Of a DNA stretch of 33,555 nucleotides, positions 1 through 7,766 are shown in pieces (the stretch's first letter is position 1; the number at the start of each line of letters is the position of its first letter). The notes under the pieces were generated by a model. That model was not told where the DNA came from. It saw only the letters and a list, made by a program, of their open reading frames with translations, and did not search any database. A program made the translations under genes and the position numbers. Origin of the DNA: Terriglobia bacterium (GTDB lineage: Bacteria; Acidobacteriota; UBA6911); NCBI GenBank assembly GCA_020072565.1, contig JAIQGI010000059.1, forward strand, positions 1-33,555. The letters run 5' to 3'.

Positions 1-123
1 GCAAAAAGCAGCGAGACTTTCCCACATTTCCCACAGGCCCTACTGGTCTTTCTTTTTCTGATGTCAAGACAAAAACACCCGGTAGCGAAAGCACCTTAAG
101 AAGATCGATTTTCTGTCTAGACA

Positions 124-585
124 ATGGGGTACACCTTACACCGCCAGATCGGCATACCCGAGAAACCGGTAGATCCGGCAAATCCGGGTCAGGAAACAGC
201 ATGGGGCCCGTCGGGCACGCGCGAAAAACCGACAGGTCTAGGTATCGTCAATCTCAGGACCCGAGAGATGACAATTGCCGGTCAAACGCCATCAGGCAGC
301 GGTTTATGGCATGTCAATGGATCCGAAGATGGCCGTTGGGCGGTCGGGGATGATTTTTCAAGGGGTATATATCTGATTGACAGGCATTCACACGAAATGA
401 TCCTGCTCTCATCCGGACATAAGGCCACTGCAGCCGATCATCCCCATCCCACTTTCAGTCCTGATGGAACAAGAATTGAAATCCAATCAGCGATGCTTTC
501 TGAAAATAACCGCTCAATGAATATCTGTATTATCCCTGTCCCTGAAGCATGGCTTAAAAGAAAATATGATGCTCCTGTTAAATGA
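124..585 (+). pseudogene. C-terminal fragment of an oligogalacturonate-lyase-like beta-propeller protein
   Basis: The 153-residue reading frame looks like the last two or three blades of a WD40/PD40-type propeller of the oligogalacturonate lyase kind (pectin breakdown). The recognisable parts are LWHVNGSEDGRWAVGDDF, then ADHPHP followed by TFSPDGTRIEIQSA, and the closing MNICIIPVPEAWLK; this order is typical of the C-terminus of that family. An in-frame TAG lies at 118-120, just before the ATG, and nothing family-like is visible in any frame of bases 1-120. The N-terminal two thirds, with most of the active site, is therefore absent. There is no signal peptide. It is probably a dead remnant. 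The family assignment is from memory of the motif pattern and is moderately sure. Confidence 0.55.
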
Positions 586-695
586 AGAGGAACTTGGTGA
601 CCTCTTACAGTCGACATTCATGGATGAGCATTGCTTCCATGAAACATGGAACTGCAAAGATAAGTATTACGTCCCCGGGACTCCGTCCAAGGGAC

Positions 696-2141
696 TCATC
701 GAAGGGCGGGAAGAGGCGTGATCACATTGCTGTTCCAGCTGCCTATGCTTCCGAGCACGGCGATCGGTCCATTTGAGTTTATTTTGAGGTATCCGCTACG
801 GACTTTTTCTTCGATCAGGCTGACAAAGCGCGCCGTGGGAGACAGTGAGACATGTCTAGGAGGGCCGACGGGATGGCCCTCTGGATCGAACAACTCGATC
901 GTGATGTCCGTTTGCACGGTGAGCAATTCGTTTGGATTGGCGATCGCATAACCTGTATAGAAAGCAGAATCGTTGATAACGAAGGGCAGCGTCGCACTGA
1001 AATAGGATGGAGCCCCGATCGGATAAAGCATCGCCGCCGTGTCGGACCCGGAGGTGATGTTGATATCGCCGATCACCTGCAACGTTCCGCCGCCTGATGC
1101 ACGGATGCGAATGTACCCGGTGAGCAACGGAGGCGGGAACACCGCTACACTGACGACGCCGAAAAGGCTGAGCACATCTTCACGGAAAGCCTGCCCAGGC
1201 TTCAACGCGCGGCGTGCCGGCTGCCCGATACCTGTTCCACGATCATCTTGCGCCACCATGTCCAGGGTCACGGGCGCGTCAGCGGCATTGATAAGATTGA
1301 GTTCTGAGCGATACAGGGCAGGGCTGCCGGAAGCAAAATGACTCACCATCACCAGGCGCTCCGGGACGATTTCATCCATGCTGCAGCCGTACAGCAACCT
1401 CCGGGTGAGCGGCGTTTCGATTTGCAGCCAGGCCGCAAGTCCCGAATCGGATATGGCTTTCATGTAGCCGTGGAAAGTCCGTCCCCCCACCGGGTTCGGA
1501 GGCAGCACATCGCGAAATGCCTCAGAAACACGCAACGTGTGACTGCCATGCGCCGGGATAGAGACGGTAAGCTTACCGACGGTGAGACCGTCCAAGCCGA
1601 TCAACTCGATCTGCCCGTTCGCCGCGGCACTTCCGGGATTGACCAGGCTTACCAGAGTATCCGTGTGCTCCAGTTCCATGAATCCCGTGGCAACAGCGAT
1701 GTGGGGCAGGATGATCGCGGTGGACGACCGCGAAACAGGCGCCGTGGCGTCCACAATCCCGTCACGACCTGTTGTCATGTAACTCAGAAGACCCGCCTCC
1801 GAGGAGTCGATGCGAATCCATCCCTCAGTCAGTTCCGCTGGGAGGTCGAGAATCTCCCTGACAAGGGCTACGCGCTGGGATCCCGAGGGCAACGACAGGG
1901 ATCCCGTCCGGGCAACCGTCCCCTCCGAGTCAGTCCATGTGACGGCCACATCATTTCTTGCGACGGATGTGTTTATCAATGACAGGCCGACGAACTCGCC
2001 GGCGTCAGACCCGAACACCGGAAACAGGCTGGTTTGGGAGGGGATGACGTCCTGTGCGTGAGGTACGGGGTGTAGCGGAGCCGTGGCAATCATGTTGCTG
2101 AGGAGCAATAGAATGAAGCTTCCTACGATAGGAATTGTCAT
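696..2141 (-). CDS. Secreted repeat protein with beta-sandwich-like modules (unknown function)
   Basis: 481 residues. A hydrophobic signal peptide covers about residues 4-22. The rest consists of about four modules of roughly 100-120 residues, each with the pattern LxLxNP...(V)xLxxxDxxG...G...xxxLxPxgxxxxxLxxLF...GYIRI/GYLKI. Examples are LVNPGSAAANGQIELIGLDG, ANPNELLTVQ and GYLKINSNGPIAVLGSIG. No catalytic motif is visible. The start is supported by GGAGG about 8 bases upstream (plus-strand 2149-2155). The same module type and the same closing style (GYIRV...AAFGT...VPA) make up the C-terminal half of the protein at 12878-14629, so both belong to one exported protein family. A structural, adhesive or cell-surface role is an inference. 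The gene converges on the fragment at 124-585. Confidence 0.75.
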   Translation of the reverse strand: MTIPIVGSFILLLLSNMIATAPLHPVPHAQDVIPSQTSLFPVFGSDAGEFVGLSLINTSVARNDVAVTWTDSEGTVARTGSLSLPSGSQRVALVREILDLPAELTEGWIRIDSSEAGLLSYMTTGRDGIVDATAPVSRSSTAIILPHIAVATGFMELEHTDTLVSLVNPGSAAANGQIELIGLDGLTVGKLTVSIPAHGSHTLRVSEAFRDVLPPNPVGGRTFHGYMKAISDSGLAAWLQIETPLTRRLLYGCSMDEIVPERLVMVSHFASGSPALYRSELNLINAADAPVTLDMVAQDDRGTGIGQPARRALKPGQAFREDVLSLFGVVSVAVFPPPLLTGYIRIRASGGGTLQVIGDINITSGSDTAAMLYPIGAPSYFSATLPFVINDSAFYTGYAIANPNELLTVQTDITIELFDPEGHPVGPPRHVSLSPTARFVSLIEEKVRSGYLKINSNGPIAVLGSIGSWNSNVITPLPALR

Positions 2142-2441
2142 ACATCCTACCTCCAGTGCCGCGATGCGCGGGGATTTCCTCTATCATATCAGACGCGAGT
2201 CAGGCGCATAATGTTCATCGCGGGCAGGAAGGATGTGCCGGACAAACCTTCGGTCTCCTGGCAGAGGGGCTGCGGGGATATGAATCGCGTGCGGAGACAG
2301 GCTCCACCACCGCCTGTCAGCAGATGCGCGGCAACTGCTCGCCGCTGAGCATGTCGACGATACGGCCGGCGCCGATGCGGCTGCGCATTGTGACGAGTCC
2401 GGCGGGATCGGCAGTCACGGAGCCGATCAGACTGGAAACAT

Positions 2442-2462
2442 GGGGACGTCCACCCCGTTTCC
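2442..2462 (+). repeat. REP-like short repeat, copy 1
   Basis: The sequence GGAAACATGGGGACGTCC, followed by ACCCCGTTTCC, contains the GGGGAC core seen in the other copies and the self-complementary GGACGTCC. It directly abuts the gene scrap that ends at about 2441. Confidence 0.45.
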
Positions 2463-2593
2463 TCGTTTTGGCGCTCGGGGCATCCAGACTCCGGGGCGAA
2501 ATAGAAAGGTATGGCGATAGATGCCGCAAATTTCCCAGGTTTCCTTCAGAGTGAAAAATAGCGCCCAAAATCGATCAGGCGGCATCTTCGTTT

Positions 2594-2637
2594 TTAGAAG
2601 TTGAAGCGCATGGCCAGCTGAATCTGGCGCGGAATCG
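2594..2637 (-). pseudogene. C-terminal scrap of a TonB-dependent receptor
   Basis: Read on the minus strand this gives SIPRQIQLAMRFNF followed by TAA. A terminal aromatic residue after RQIQLxxRFxF is the outer-membrane barrel end signature of Oar/TonB-type receptors; compare RNIQAVLRFNF at the end of the intact receptor at 16581-20513. Upstream coding sequence is missing: the REP-like copy at 2639-2657 starts right where the reading frame loses resemblance. Short, but the match to the family end is distinctive. Confidence 0.55.
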
Positions 2638-2638
2638 A

Positions 2639-2657
2639 GGGGACTGACGACGGCAAC
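2639..2657 (+). repeat. REP-like short repeat, copy 2 (left flank of RAYT)
   Basis: GGGGACTGACGACGGCAAC. The identical 19 bases recur at 14705-14723. Inverted copies lie at 14984-15003 and, with one or two changes, at 3743-3760 on the other side of the transposase. Confidence 0.7.
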
Positions 2658-2889
2658 CAAATGATCCAATGTGAATTGGGCGAATCACCGGGCCCTCGGA
2701 AGCGTTTAAATCAAAAAATCAGGCCCAAAATTTGAGAATAAGAGGAAATAATCTCTCCTCGCGCGAAACATCATGGGTGTCTGGTTAACGTGGGGGGGAA
2801 GGATCCTTGCAGCACGCGGGTCTTCTGAATAGATGAACATCGGATCCTTCCATAGGAACCCTGATTTTGATCAAAGAGGAACAAATCCG

Positions 2890-3660
2890 ATGCCCAGATC
2901 CGCACGCATCCTCCTGCCGGGATATATCTATCATCTGACGCACCGATGTCACAACGGCAGTTTCTTTCTCCGATTCAACCTTGTGCGCGCCGAATACCGC
3001 AGAAGGCTATGGCAGTCCGTGCGGCAATTTGAGATCCGGATGTTGAACTATTGCATCACTTCGAATCATACGCATCTGTTGTTGGTTGCGGTGCGGCCAA
3101 ACAGGATCAGCGAAATGATGAGGCATCTCGAAGGAGAATTTGCTTCAAGCTACAACCGCAGGAAAGGAAAGAGCGGAACCTTTTGGAGTGAGCGCTATCA
3201 CAGCACCCTGATTGAAGACGGCGACCATCTTTGGAACTGCATGAACTACATAGATCTGAACATGGTGCGCGCGAGTGTGGTGGGTCACCCCAGGGATTGG
3301 CTTTGGTGCGGTTATCAGGAGATTATGGGCTTTCGACAACGCTATCGTATCTTGGATCTTGAAGGGTTAGTGCACCTTGGGGGAGTGACCGATCAATGCA
3401 GATTCGCTGAATGGTACGATGCCAGGCTCGCAGAGAGGTTAAAGTCCGGGAGCCTGCAGCGCGAGCCCGTTTGGACCGAGAGTATTGCCGTCGGGAGCGA
3501 AGGATTCGTACTACGGATCGCAGCACTGATGAGGGATCGAAAGAAACTGGAAACTATCAGATGGGGCGAAACCTGCTGGTCTGTGCGGGAGCAGGTTGGA
3601 TGCTATGCTATCAGGCAAGATTCTGGAGACCTTCCGCTCGGAGGGCCGATGCAGCCTTAG
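2890..3660 (+). CDS. REP-associated tyrosine transposase (RAYT, Y1/HUH family)
   Basis: A single-strand DNA transposase-like nuclease related to IS200/IS605 TnpA. From the ATG at 2890 it is 256 residues. Residues 1-20 carry the family opening (MPRSAR...GYIYHLTHRC). The HUH motif is H60-T-H62 in NYCITSNHTHLLL, and the likely catalytic tyrosine is Y88 in SSYNRRKGKSGTFWSERY. An upstream in-frame ATG at 2833 exists, but AGAGGA at 2875-2880 fits the 2890 start. RAYTs act on palindromic REP sequences and are usually single copy (known of the family). Here inverted copies of one repeat flank the gene (2639-2657 and 3743-3760), which fits this enzyme acting on them. The C-terminal 100 residues are less conserved and end in GGPMQP. 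Confidence 0.88.
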   Translation: MPRSARILLPGYIYHLTHRCHNGSFFLRFNLVRAEYRRRLWQSVRQFEIRMLNYCITSNHTHLLLVAVRPNRISEMMRHLEGEFASSYNRRKGKSGTFWSERYHSTLIEDGDHLWNCMNYIDLNMVRASVVGHPRDWLWCGYQEIMGFRQRYRILDLEGLVHLGGVTDQCRFAEWYDARLAERLKSGSLQREPVWTESIAVGSEGFVLRIAALMRDRKKLETIRWGETCWSVREQVGCYAIRQDSGDLPLGGPMQP

Positions 3661-3742
3661 ACTGAAAAAACAGCCTCGAAAATTGAAGCTAACGTCCCTC
3701 TGGAACGAGTGCTTTTAGACTTTCCCTATATTTTTTCGGCAC

Positions 3743-3787
3743 TTATCGTCGTCAGTCCCCCATCCCCATCCCGCATCCCCCATCCCC
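3743..3787 (-). repeat. REP-like short repeat, copy 3 (right flank of RAYT) with tandem tail
   Basis: TTATCGTCGTCAGTCCCC is the inverse of the copy at 2639 with small changes. It is followed by about four degenerate tandem CCCCATC-type units up to about 3787. Other copies have CCCCGGTT units in the same place, so the tail seems to be a short tandem array of variable unit. Confidence 0.6.
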
Positions 3788-3808
3788 ACGCTGTAAATCT
3801 TGCCGGTC

Positions 3809-5008
3809 CTAACGGTTCGTCTGGACCTCACTGCACTTGCCGCCGGGGCACTGGGCGGCAATGAGCATGCGAAGAATCGCGTCGTATTCAGATTGTGTGA
3901 CGGACCGGTTCCGTTGTCCATGAGCCGATCTCTGGCTGGTGTCCGTCTTGTGCGCGACTACCATGTCGAGCTTCGGGATAACCGTGATGTACTGCCCGCC
4001 GGCTCCAATACCCGTAAATGCACCCTCAAATGGACCGGGGGAATTGGGAGCATCCCACACCCACCACATGCAGCCATATCCCCAACGGTTTCCGGATCCC
4101 AACGATCGGTAACCGGGCGGGTTCATTTCGTTCAAGGGGGTCACGAGGCTCGAAATCCGCTTCACCCAAGCGCGCGACGCGACCTGATTTTCGCTCCATT
4201 GGCCGCCGCGCAACATCAGAAGCCCTACTCGGGCCATGTCGCGCACGGAAAGAAAAATGTGATATGCCATGTGCTGCGACCGAGTGGCGTCACCGCTCTT
4301 CCGCTGCGCCGAGCGATTGAAGTCCTCCATGCCGATCGGTTTGGCCAGCTCGGTTTCCAGGACATCATAGATGTCCTCGCCGGTGAGTTTCTCAAATACC
4401 GCCCCGGCCGCGTTGAAGTCCCAATTGTTGTAGAGATAATAGGTGCCGGGTTTCTGAGATCCTCGAGGCGGAGCGCTGGCGGTGCTGTCGCCGCTGTTGG
4501 AGGCCGGGTGATAGACTCCGGAGCGCGCCGTGATCAGATTCTCGACGGTGGCTTGGAGTTCCTGGGGGAGCAATCCGCCGACGTCTGTGATGCCGATCTC
4601 TCCAAGGGTCTTGCTGAGCTGGATGGTCCCGTTTTCGACATATTTCCCATACATGATGGCCAGCAGGCTCTTGCGCACGGATGCCAGGTAACTCAGGTGA
4701 GTCATGTCGCCATATTCAAAAAGCGACTTGCCACCAACCGACACCATCATCGATGTGGTATCCAGCGAACCGACCCATGCCCGCAGCGCGTTCAAGCGCT
4801 CCGACGAATAGCCGATCGACTCCGGCTTCTCGATCTTGTCCCAGGTTTTCCCGGGGAAAACAGGCTGGGCGGAAGCCTGGCCCGGCTTCAATTGGGCGTA
4901 GGCGACCGTTCCAGAATTGATTTGGGAGGACAGCAAAACCACGAAGAAGAGCAACCCTGCCCGGAGAAATAATCCTCCGGCACGGCACATCCGGATACCT
5001 GTTCGCAT
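3809..5008 (-). CDS. Exported serine hydrolase, beta-lactamase/penicillin-binding-protein fold (class C type)
   Basis: 399 residues with a signal peptide (hydrophobic about 12-28, AYAQ end near 38). The nucleophile motif S110-V-R-K113 sits in YLASVRKSLLA and the second motif Y193-N-N195 in YLYNNWDFNAAG. The third motif is probably HKT in VVAHKTDTS near the C-terminus. Length and motif order fit the Pfam Beta-lactamase group (esterases, D-aminopeptidases, DD-peptidases), so substrate and true beta-lactam activity cannot be told. The C-terminal tail holds CPGGKC, a possible disulfide. It is transcribed alone; the downstream end faces the RAYT repeat. It is unlike the second serine hydrolase at 29285 in motif details. 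Confidence 0.88.
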   Translation of the reverse strand: MRTGIRMCRAGGLFLRAGLLFFVVLLSSQINSGTVAYAQLKPGQASAQPVFPGKTWDKIEKPESIGYSSERLNALRAWVGSLDTTSMMVSVGGKSLFEYGDMTHLSYLASVRKSLLAIMYGKYVENGTIQLSKTLGEIGITDVGGLLPQELQATVENLITARSGVYHPASNSGDSTASAPPRGSQKPGTYYLYNNWDFNAAGAVFEKLTGEDIYDVLETELAKPIGMEDFNRSAQRKSGDATRSQHMAYHIFLSVRDMARVGLLMLRGGQWSENQVASRAWVKRISSLVTPLNEMNPPGYRSLGSGNRWGYGCMWWVWDAPNSPGPFEGAFTGIGAGGQYITVIPKLDMVVAHKTDTSQRSAHGQRNRSVTQSEYDAILRMLIAAQCPGGKCSEVQTNR

Positions 5009-5182
5009 CCTGTTTTCTCCTTTGTTTTGTGCGTTTTTATCCTCCTATTCAACAAGAATCAAGCGAGAAGTGGATTGATCCGTAGACTGCGCTTCTGGAT
5101 TCGCCATAAGGACTGCCGATAGTCCCGGATTGCCTTTTGGCGCCATGTAAGGGCCCGCGCTTTTGATTTTTCGCAAACTCGA

Positions 5183-5719
5183 TCATTCATTCCAGGCCCC
5201 GTTCCGGCTGACGCTGCCAGGACCGAACAGTGGCACGATAAGACCAGTGACGTAGATGAGGAGACCAACCGCCAGGACCAGGAAGGCCGGAAATGCTCCT
5301 GGCATGTGGATGATGTCCATCGTCGCTCCGCCGATCCTTGACGAGGTGAGATCAATCTGAGCACGTCCGTCAACCAACCAGTACGCAAGTACACCGAGGC
5401 TGGCGGCAAGTCCCGTCAGTGCCGCTGCCAACGAAAAGCGCTCCTGCTTGATCACCGCCGATACGGAATCAGCCCCAGAGAGGGGCGCAACTGCGCGACC
5501 TTGGAGTGCTATGCGCTCAAGAATGGCTGCTTCGAGTCCTGCGGGCAGCGGCGGCTCAGGCAGTCGCGACAACTGAAGGTCCAGTGCCTTCGATGATGTC
5601 ACGACAGGTGTGCACTTTCTGCAATTCCTCGCGTGGCGTTCCGCGGCCTCGAGTTGAGCCCGTGGATATTCTGCGAGAGGCAGCGCATTCATTAGCGCGC
5701 GAACCTGTTTGCATGTCAT
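5183..5719 (-). CDS. Anti-sigma factor with zinc-binding (zf-HC2/ZAS) domain
   Basis: 178 residues. The N-terminus carries the zinc-type anti-sigma motif H29-x3-C33-x2-C36 (HARNCRKC), with a possible extra ligand at C3. Two transmembrane stretches follow, about residues 95-116 and 143-165. This layout fits a membrane-bound anti-sigma factor that holds its ECF sigma partner in check. Its start overlaps the stop of the sigma gene by four bases (ATGA at 5716-5719), so the two are translationally coupled. It is the last gene of a three-gene operon. The loop between the membrane segments carries no recognised sensor domain. Confidence 0.85.
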   Translation of the reverse strand: MTCKQVRALMNALPLAEYPRAQLEAAERHARNCRKCTPVVTSSKALDLQLSRLPEPPLPAGLEAAILERIALQGRAVAPLSGADSVSAVIKQERFSLAAALTGLAASLGVLAYWLVDGRAQIDLTSSRIGGATMDIIHMPGAFPAFLVLAVGLLIYVTGLIVPLFGPGSVSRNGAWNE

Positions 5720-6354
5720 GTGGATTCCTCCTGATGGTTTGCGCCGGCGTCGTCCAGGGTTCGGCGCAGCCGCTGCCGTGCGCGAAACAGTAATGTTTTC
5801 ACTGTGCCGCTTGTCACGCCGAGCGCGCGAGCTATGTCACGCACCTTCATCTCATCACGGTAGTAGAGGATGACCGCGGTGCGCTCACCGGAAGGGAGCC
5901 CTGCCACAGATCCCCACAGATGCCGGCCGCGCTCGTCGATGATGAGCTCATCAAGCACATCGGTGGTTGTGGCAGGCCCGTGGATCGGCTCGAGCGCAGC
6001 CGGTTCGTGCATCCTGACGCGTGCGTGGCGCTTCAGCCAGTTCTGTGCCAGCCGAACCACAATGGTCGCGATCCAGGGATAGAACGGGCGATGCTCATCG
6101 TATTGATCCAGATGTGTGAAGGCGCGAAGGAAGGCATCTTGCGTCACTTCCTCGGCTCCCGAACGGTGTCGGACCATCATCAGGGCAAGACCGAAGACCC
6201 GCCCCTGGTACAATTCTACCAGCCGGCCATACGCTTCCCGATCGCCCAGGCGGACTGCGCGTACGGCCGCGACTGCAACCCCCGTCTCCGGCGCCACGGC
6301 TGTAGTCCGGCCTTCCTTCATGCTGAACCGATCCTCAGAAGCGCTTACGCTCAT
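5716..6354 (-). CDS. RNA polymerase sigma factor, ECF subfamily
   Basis: 212 residues. Region 2 lies at about 40-112 (EAYGRLVELYQGRVFGLALM, then EEVTQDAFLRAF and FYPWIATIVVRLAQNWLKR). Region 4 lies at about 143-200, with the helix-turn-helix in VRDIARALGVTSGTVKTLLF. The N-terminal 30 residues are an extra leader; an alternative ATG is at codon 12. The start overlaps the preceding gene's stop (ATGA, 6351-6354) and its end overlaps the anti-sigma start in the same way. It probably directs transcription of its own operon and of envelope or stress genes; targets are unknown. Confidence 0.9.
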   Translation of the reverse strand: MSVSASEDRFSMKEGRTTAVAPETGVAVAAVRAVRLGDREAYGRLVELYQGRVFGLALMMVRHRSGAEEVTQDAFLRAFTHLDQYDEHRPFYPWIATIVVRLAQNWLKRHARVRMHEPAALEPIHGPATTTDVLDELIIDERGRHLWGSVAGLPSGERTAVILYYRDEMKVRDIARALGVTSGTVKTLLFRARQRLRRTLDDAGANHQEEST

Positions 6355-6686
6355 GCCTGCGGCTGATCGCCGTCATCAACGAGCCCGAGCCCCATCGAAG
6401 TGTAGGCAACCTTTCGCGCGCCGTAGAAGAACGGGATGACCCCGACGAGCAGGAATGGAGATAAGATAAGCCCGAGCAGACAAATGACCAGGCCCTTGAG
6501 GGCGAGATCAACGGCGTCCCGCTTCTCCGCGTCGGAACGCGGTGCGGCGCGCAGATAGGCGCCGAGTGTGGCATAACCAGCCTGCCGCGCTTTGCGCCGG
6601 AGCATCATCCAGATCATGAGGACCAGGCCGATGACGATCGCGGCAATCACGACCACGAACCCGTTCATGAGGATATTGTTTATCAT
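6351..6686 (-). CDS. Small membrane protein heading an ECF sigma operon
   Basis: 111 residues from the ATG at 6684-6686. AAGGAG lies eight bases upstream; the longer frame from 6713 lacks a comparable site. Two hydrophobic segments: FVVVIAAIVIGLVLMIWMML near the N-terminus and VICLLGLILSPFLLVGVIPF near residue 75. Between them is a cytoplasmic-looking, charged stretch (RRKARQAG...RSDAEKRDAV). It resembles the small DUF6249-like membrane proteins often found beside ECF sigma genes, but I cannot name the family firmly. The four-base overlap with the sigma gene means the three genes are co-expressed. It could tune the sigma/anti-sigma pair. Confidence 0.7.
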   Translation of the reverse strand: MINNILMNGFVVVIAAIVIGLVLMIWMMLRRKARQAGYATLGAYLRAAPRSDAEKRDAVDLALKGLVICLLGLILSPFLLVGVIPFFYGARKVAYTSMGLGLVDDGDQPQA

Positions 6687-7225
6687 GAGACATGCTCCTT
6701 TCCGTTGTACCATTCAGTGAGCCGGTGCGTCTCCATCGGCCCGTGATTTCCACTTCTATCATGTATACAACGTACGCCTTGCGCCGGTTGACAAGAAAAA
6801 TCGGCGAGCCGGCACAGCAGAGGCGACACTGAGAATTTCGCGCTGTCCAAATTAGCTATAAAACCGGCATAAGCGCCGCGTAAAGACTTGAAAACAAATC
6901 AGTGTGGAATTCGGTCCGCATCGAGGTTACCTGCCGGGATTTCGGCCCTTCGGGCCTCCATTGAGGCTCCCGTGAGTATATCGGTGCCTGGTTATCCTGT
7001 CCCTGCGTGCATGCAAGAAACGACATTACAAAAAAGGACAGGATAACCAGGCACCGGGATTATGTCGGCATTCAGGCGCAGAACGCGGAAGCCATGGCAA
7101 CCAATCCTGGCATGGACCCGATTTTCGATGCACCATCGCTCGGAAACACCGTCCGCGGAGTAGCGCCGCATTCCTCATACTAAAAACGCGCGGGCAGCGT
7201 CAATAATACCGAAGGGTAACGAAAG
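6687..7225. other. Intergenic region between two divergent ECF sigma transcription units
   Basis: 539 bases holding the start regions of both divergent units, a long inverted repeat (6982-7056) and a coding-like scrap. The scrap, plus-strand 7058-7183, reads 41 residues (DYVGIQAQNAEAMATNPG... ending GVAPHSSY) to a TAA, looks like a gene C-terminus, and begins exactly at the repeat. No clear sigma-70 or ECF promoter could be picked with confidence. Confidence 0.4.
6982..7056. repeat. Perfect 21-bp inverted repeat (REP pair)
   Basis: The arm GGTGCCTGGTTATCCTGTCC (with a preceding C) at 6982-7002 is exactly inverted at 7036-7056, with a 33-base spacer. Both arms carry GGACAGGATAACCAGGCACC pointing away from the spacer. 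It resembles other REP-pair units in this window in layout but has a different core. It could form a long hairpin in single-stranded DNA or RNA. Confidence 0.8.
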
Positions 7226-7741
7226 ATGCTAAAACAGGTCGAGAAGGCGTACCGGGCGGAGCGGGAACACATGCTCCGCTACGCCGAGCGCCACGTGAAT
7301 CGCGAAGAGGCCGAAGATATCCTCCACGACGTGTTCTTCAACGCGCTGCGCTCCCTCGACAGCATGGAGCCTATCCACAACGTGGCCGCGTGGCTCTTCA
7401 CGGCGCTCAAGAACCGGATCACGGACTGGTATCGCAACAAGCAGCGGCGCAAGGGGATCACCGCGTCCCCGTCCGAAAGACTCCTCGACGAGGTGGTGGA
7501 CGAGCGCGAGCTCTCGCCGCTCGAATCCCTCTGGCGCGCGGCGCTCGAGGACGAACTCGAACTCGCGCTCGGAGAGCTTCCGGCGCCGGAGCGCGAGGTC
7601 ATCGAGCGGAACGTGTTCCGGGGCGAGACCTTCGAGGCCATGGCCAAAGCGACCGGCACGTCCATCAACACGCTCTTGGGACGCAAGCGCTACGCGATCA
7701 AACGGCTCCGCGCGGCGCTCGAGGAATATCTGGAAAATTGA
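7226..7741 (+). CDS. RNA polymerase sigma factor, ECF subfamily (second)
   Basis: 171 residues. Region 2 is near 10-75 (REEAEDILHDVFFNALRSL, then VAAWLFTALKNRITDWYR). Region 4 is at about 110-165, with the helix-turn-helix FEAMAKATGTSINTLLGRKR. GAAGG at 7211-7215 precedes the ATG. The coding sequence is GC-richer at third positions than its neighbours, so it may have a different history from the other ECF operon. No zinc anti-sigma gene follows. Instead a small membrane protein gene starts 25 bases downstream, which is probably its regulator or partner. Confidence 0.9.
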   Translation: MLKQVEKAYRAEREHMLRYAERHVNREEAEDILHDVFFNALRSLDSMEPIHNVAAWLFTALKNRITDWYRNKQRRKGITASPSERLLDEVVDERELSPLESLWRAALEDELELALGELPAPEREVIERNVFRGETFEAMAKATGTSINTLLGRKRYAIKRLRAALEEYLEN

Positions 7742-7766
7742 TCGCCCGAAGGGCAGGGAGGTAAGT

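Larger units (their letters stand above)
2142..2889. other. Gene-poor remnant region with repeats and two gene scraps
   Basis: No intact gene is visible in these 748 bases. Read on the minus strand, 2317-2441 gives a frame ending in [10 protein letters not shown] and stop; it looks like the C-terminus of a lost gene of unknown family. 2594-2637 gives the last residues of a TonB-dependent receptor. Repeat copies at 2442-2462 and 2639-2657 border these scraps. The 170 bases before the RAYT start are AT-richer and carry its ribosome binding site. Confidence 0.5.

Noticed and set aside
3757-3787. CRISPR-like tandem array (repeated CCCCATC)
   Set aside because: Units are only 6-8 bases with no spacers; the same position in other copies holds CCCCGGTT units, so it is the tail of the repeat family.
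3800-4972. Long plus-strand open frame of 390 codons opposite the first serine hydrolase
   Set aside because: It is the antisense of a clear beta-lactamase-fold gene with signal peptide and catalytic motifs; its own translation has no family-like pattern and no start signal.
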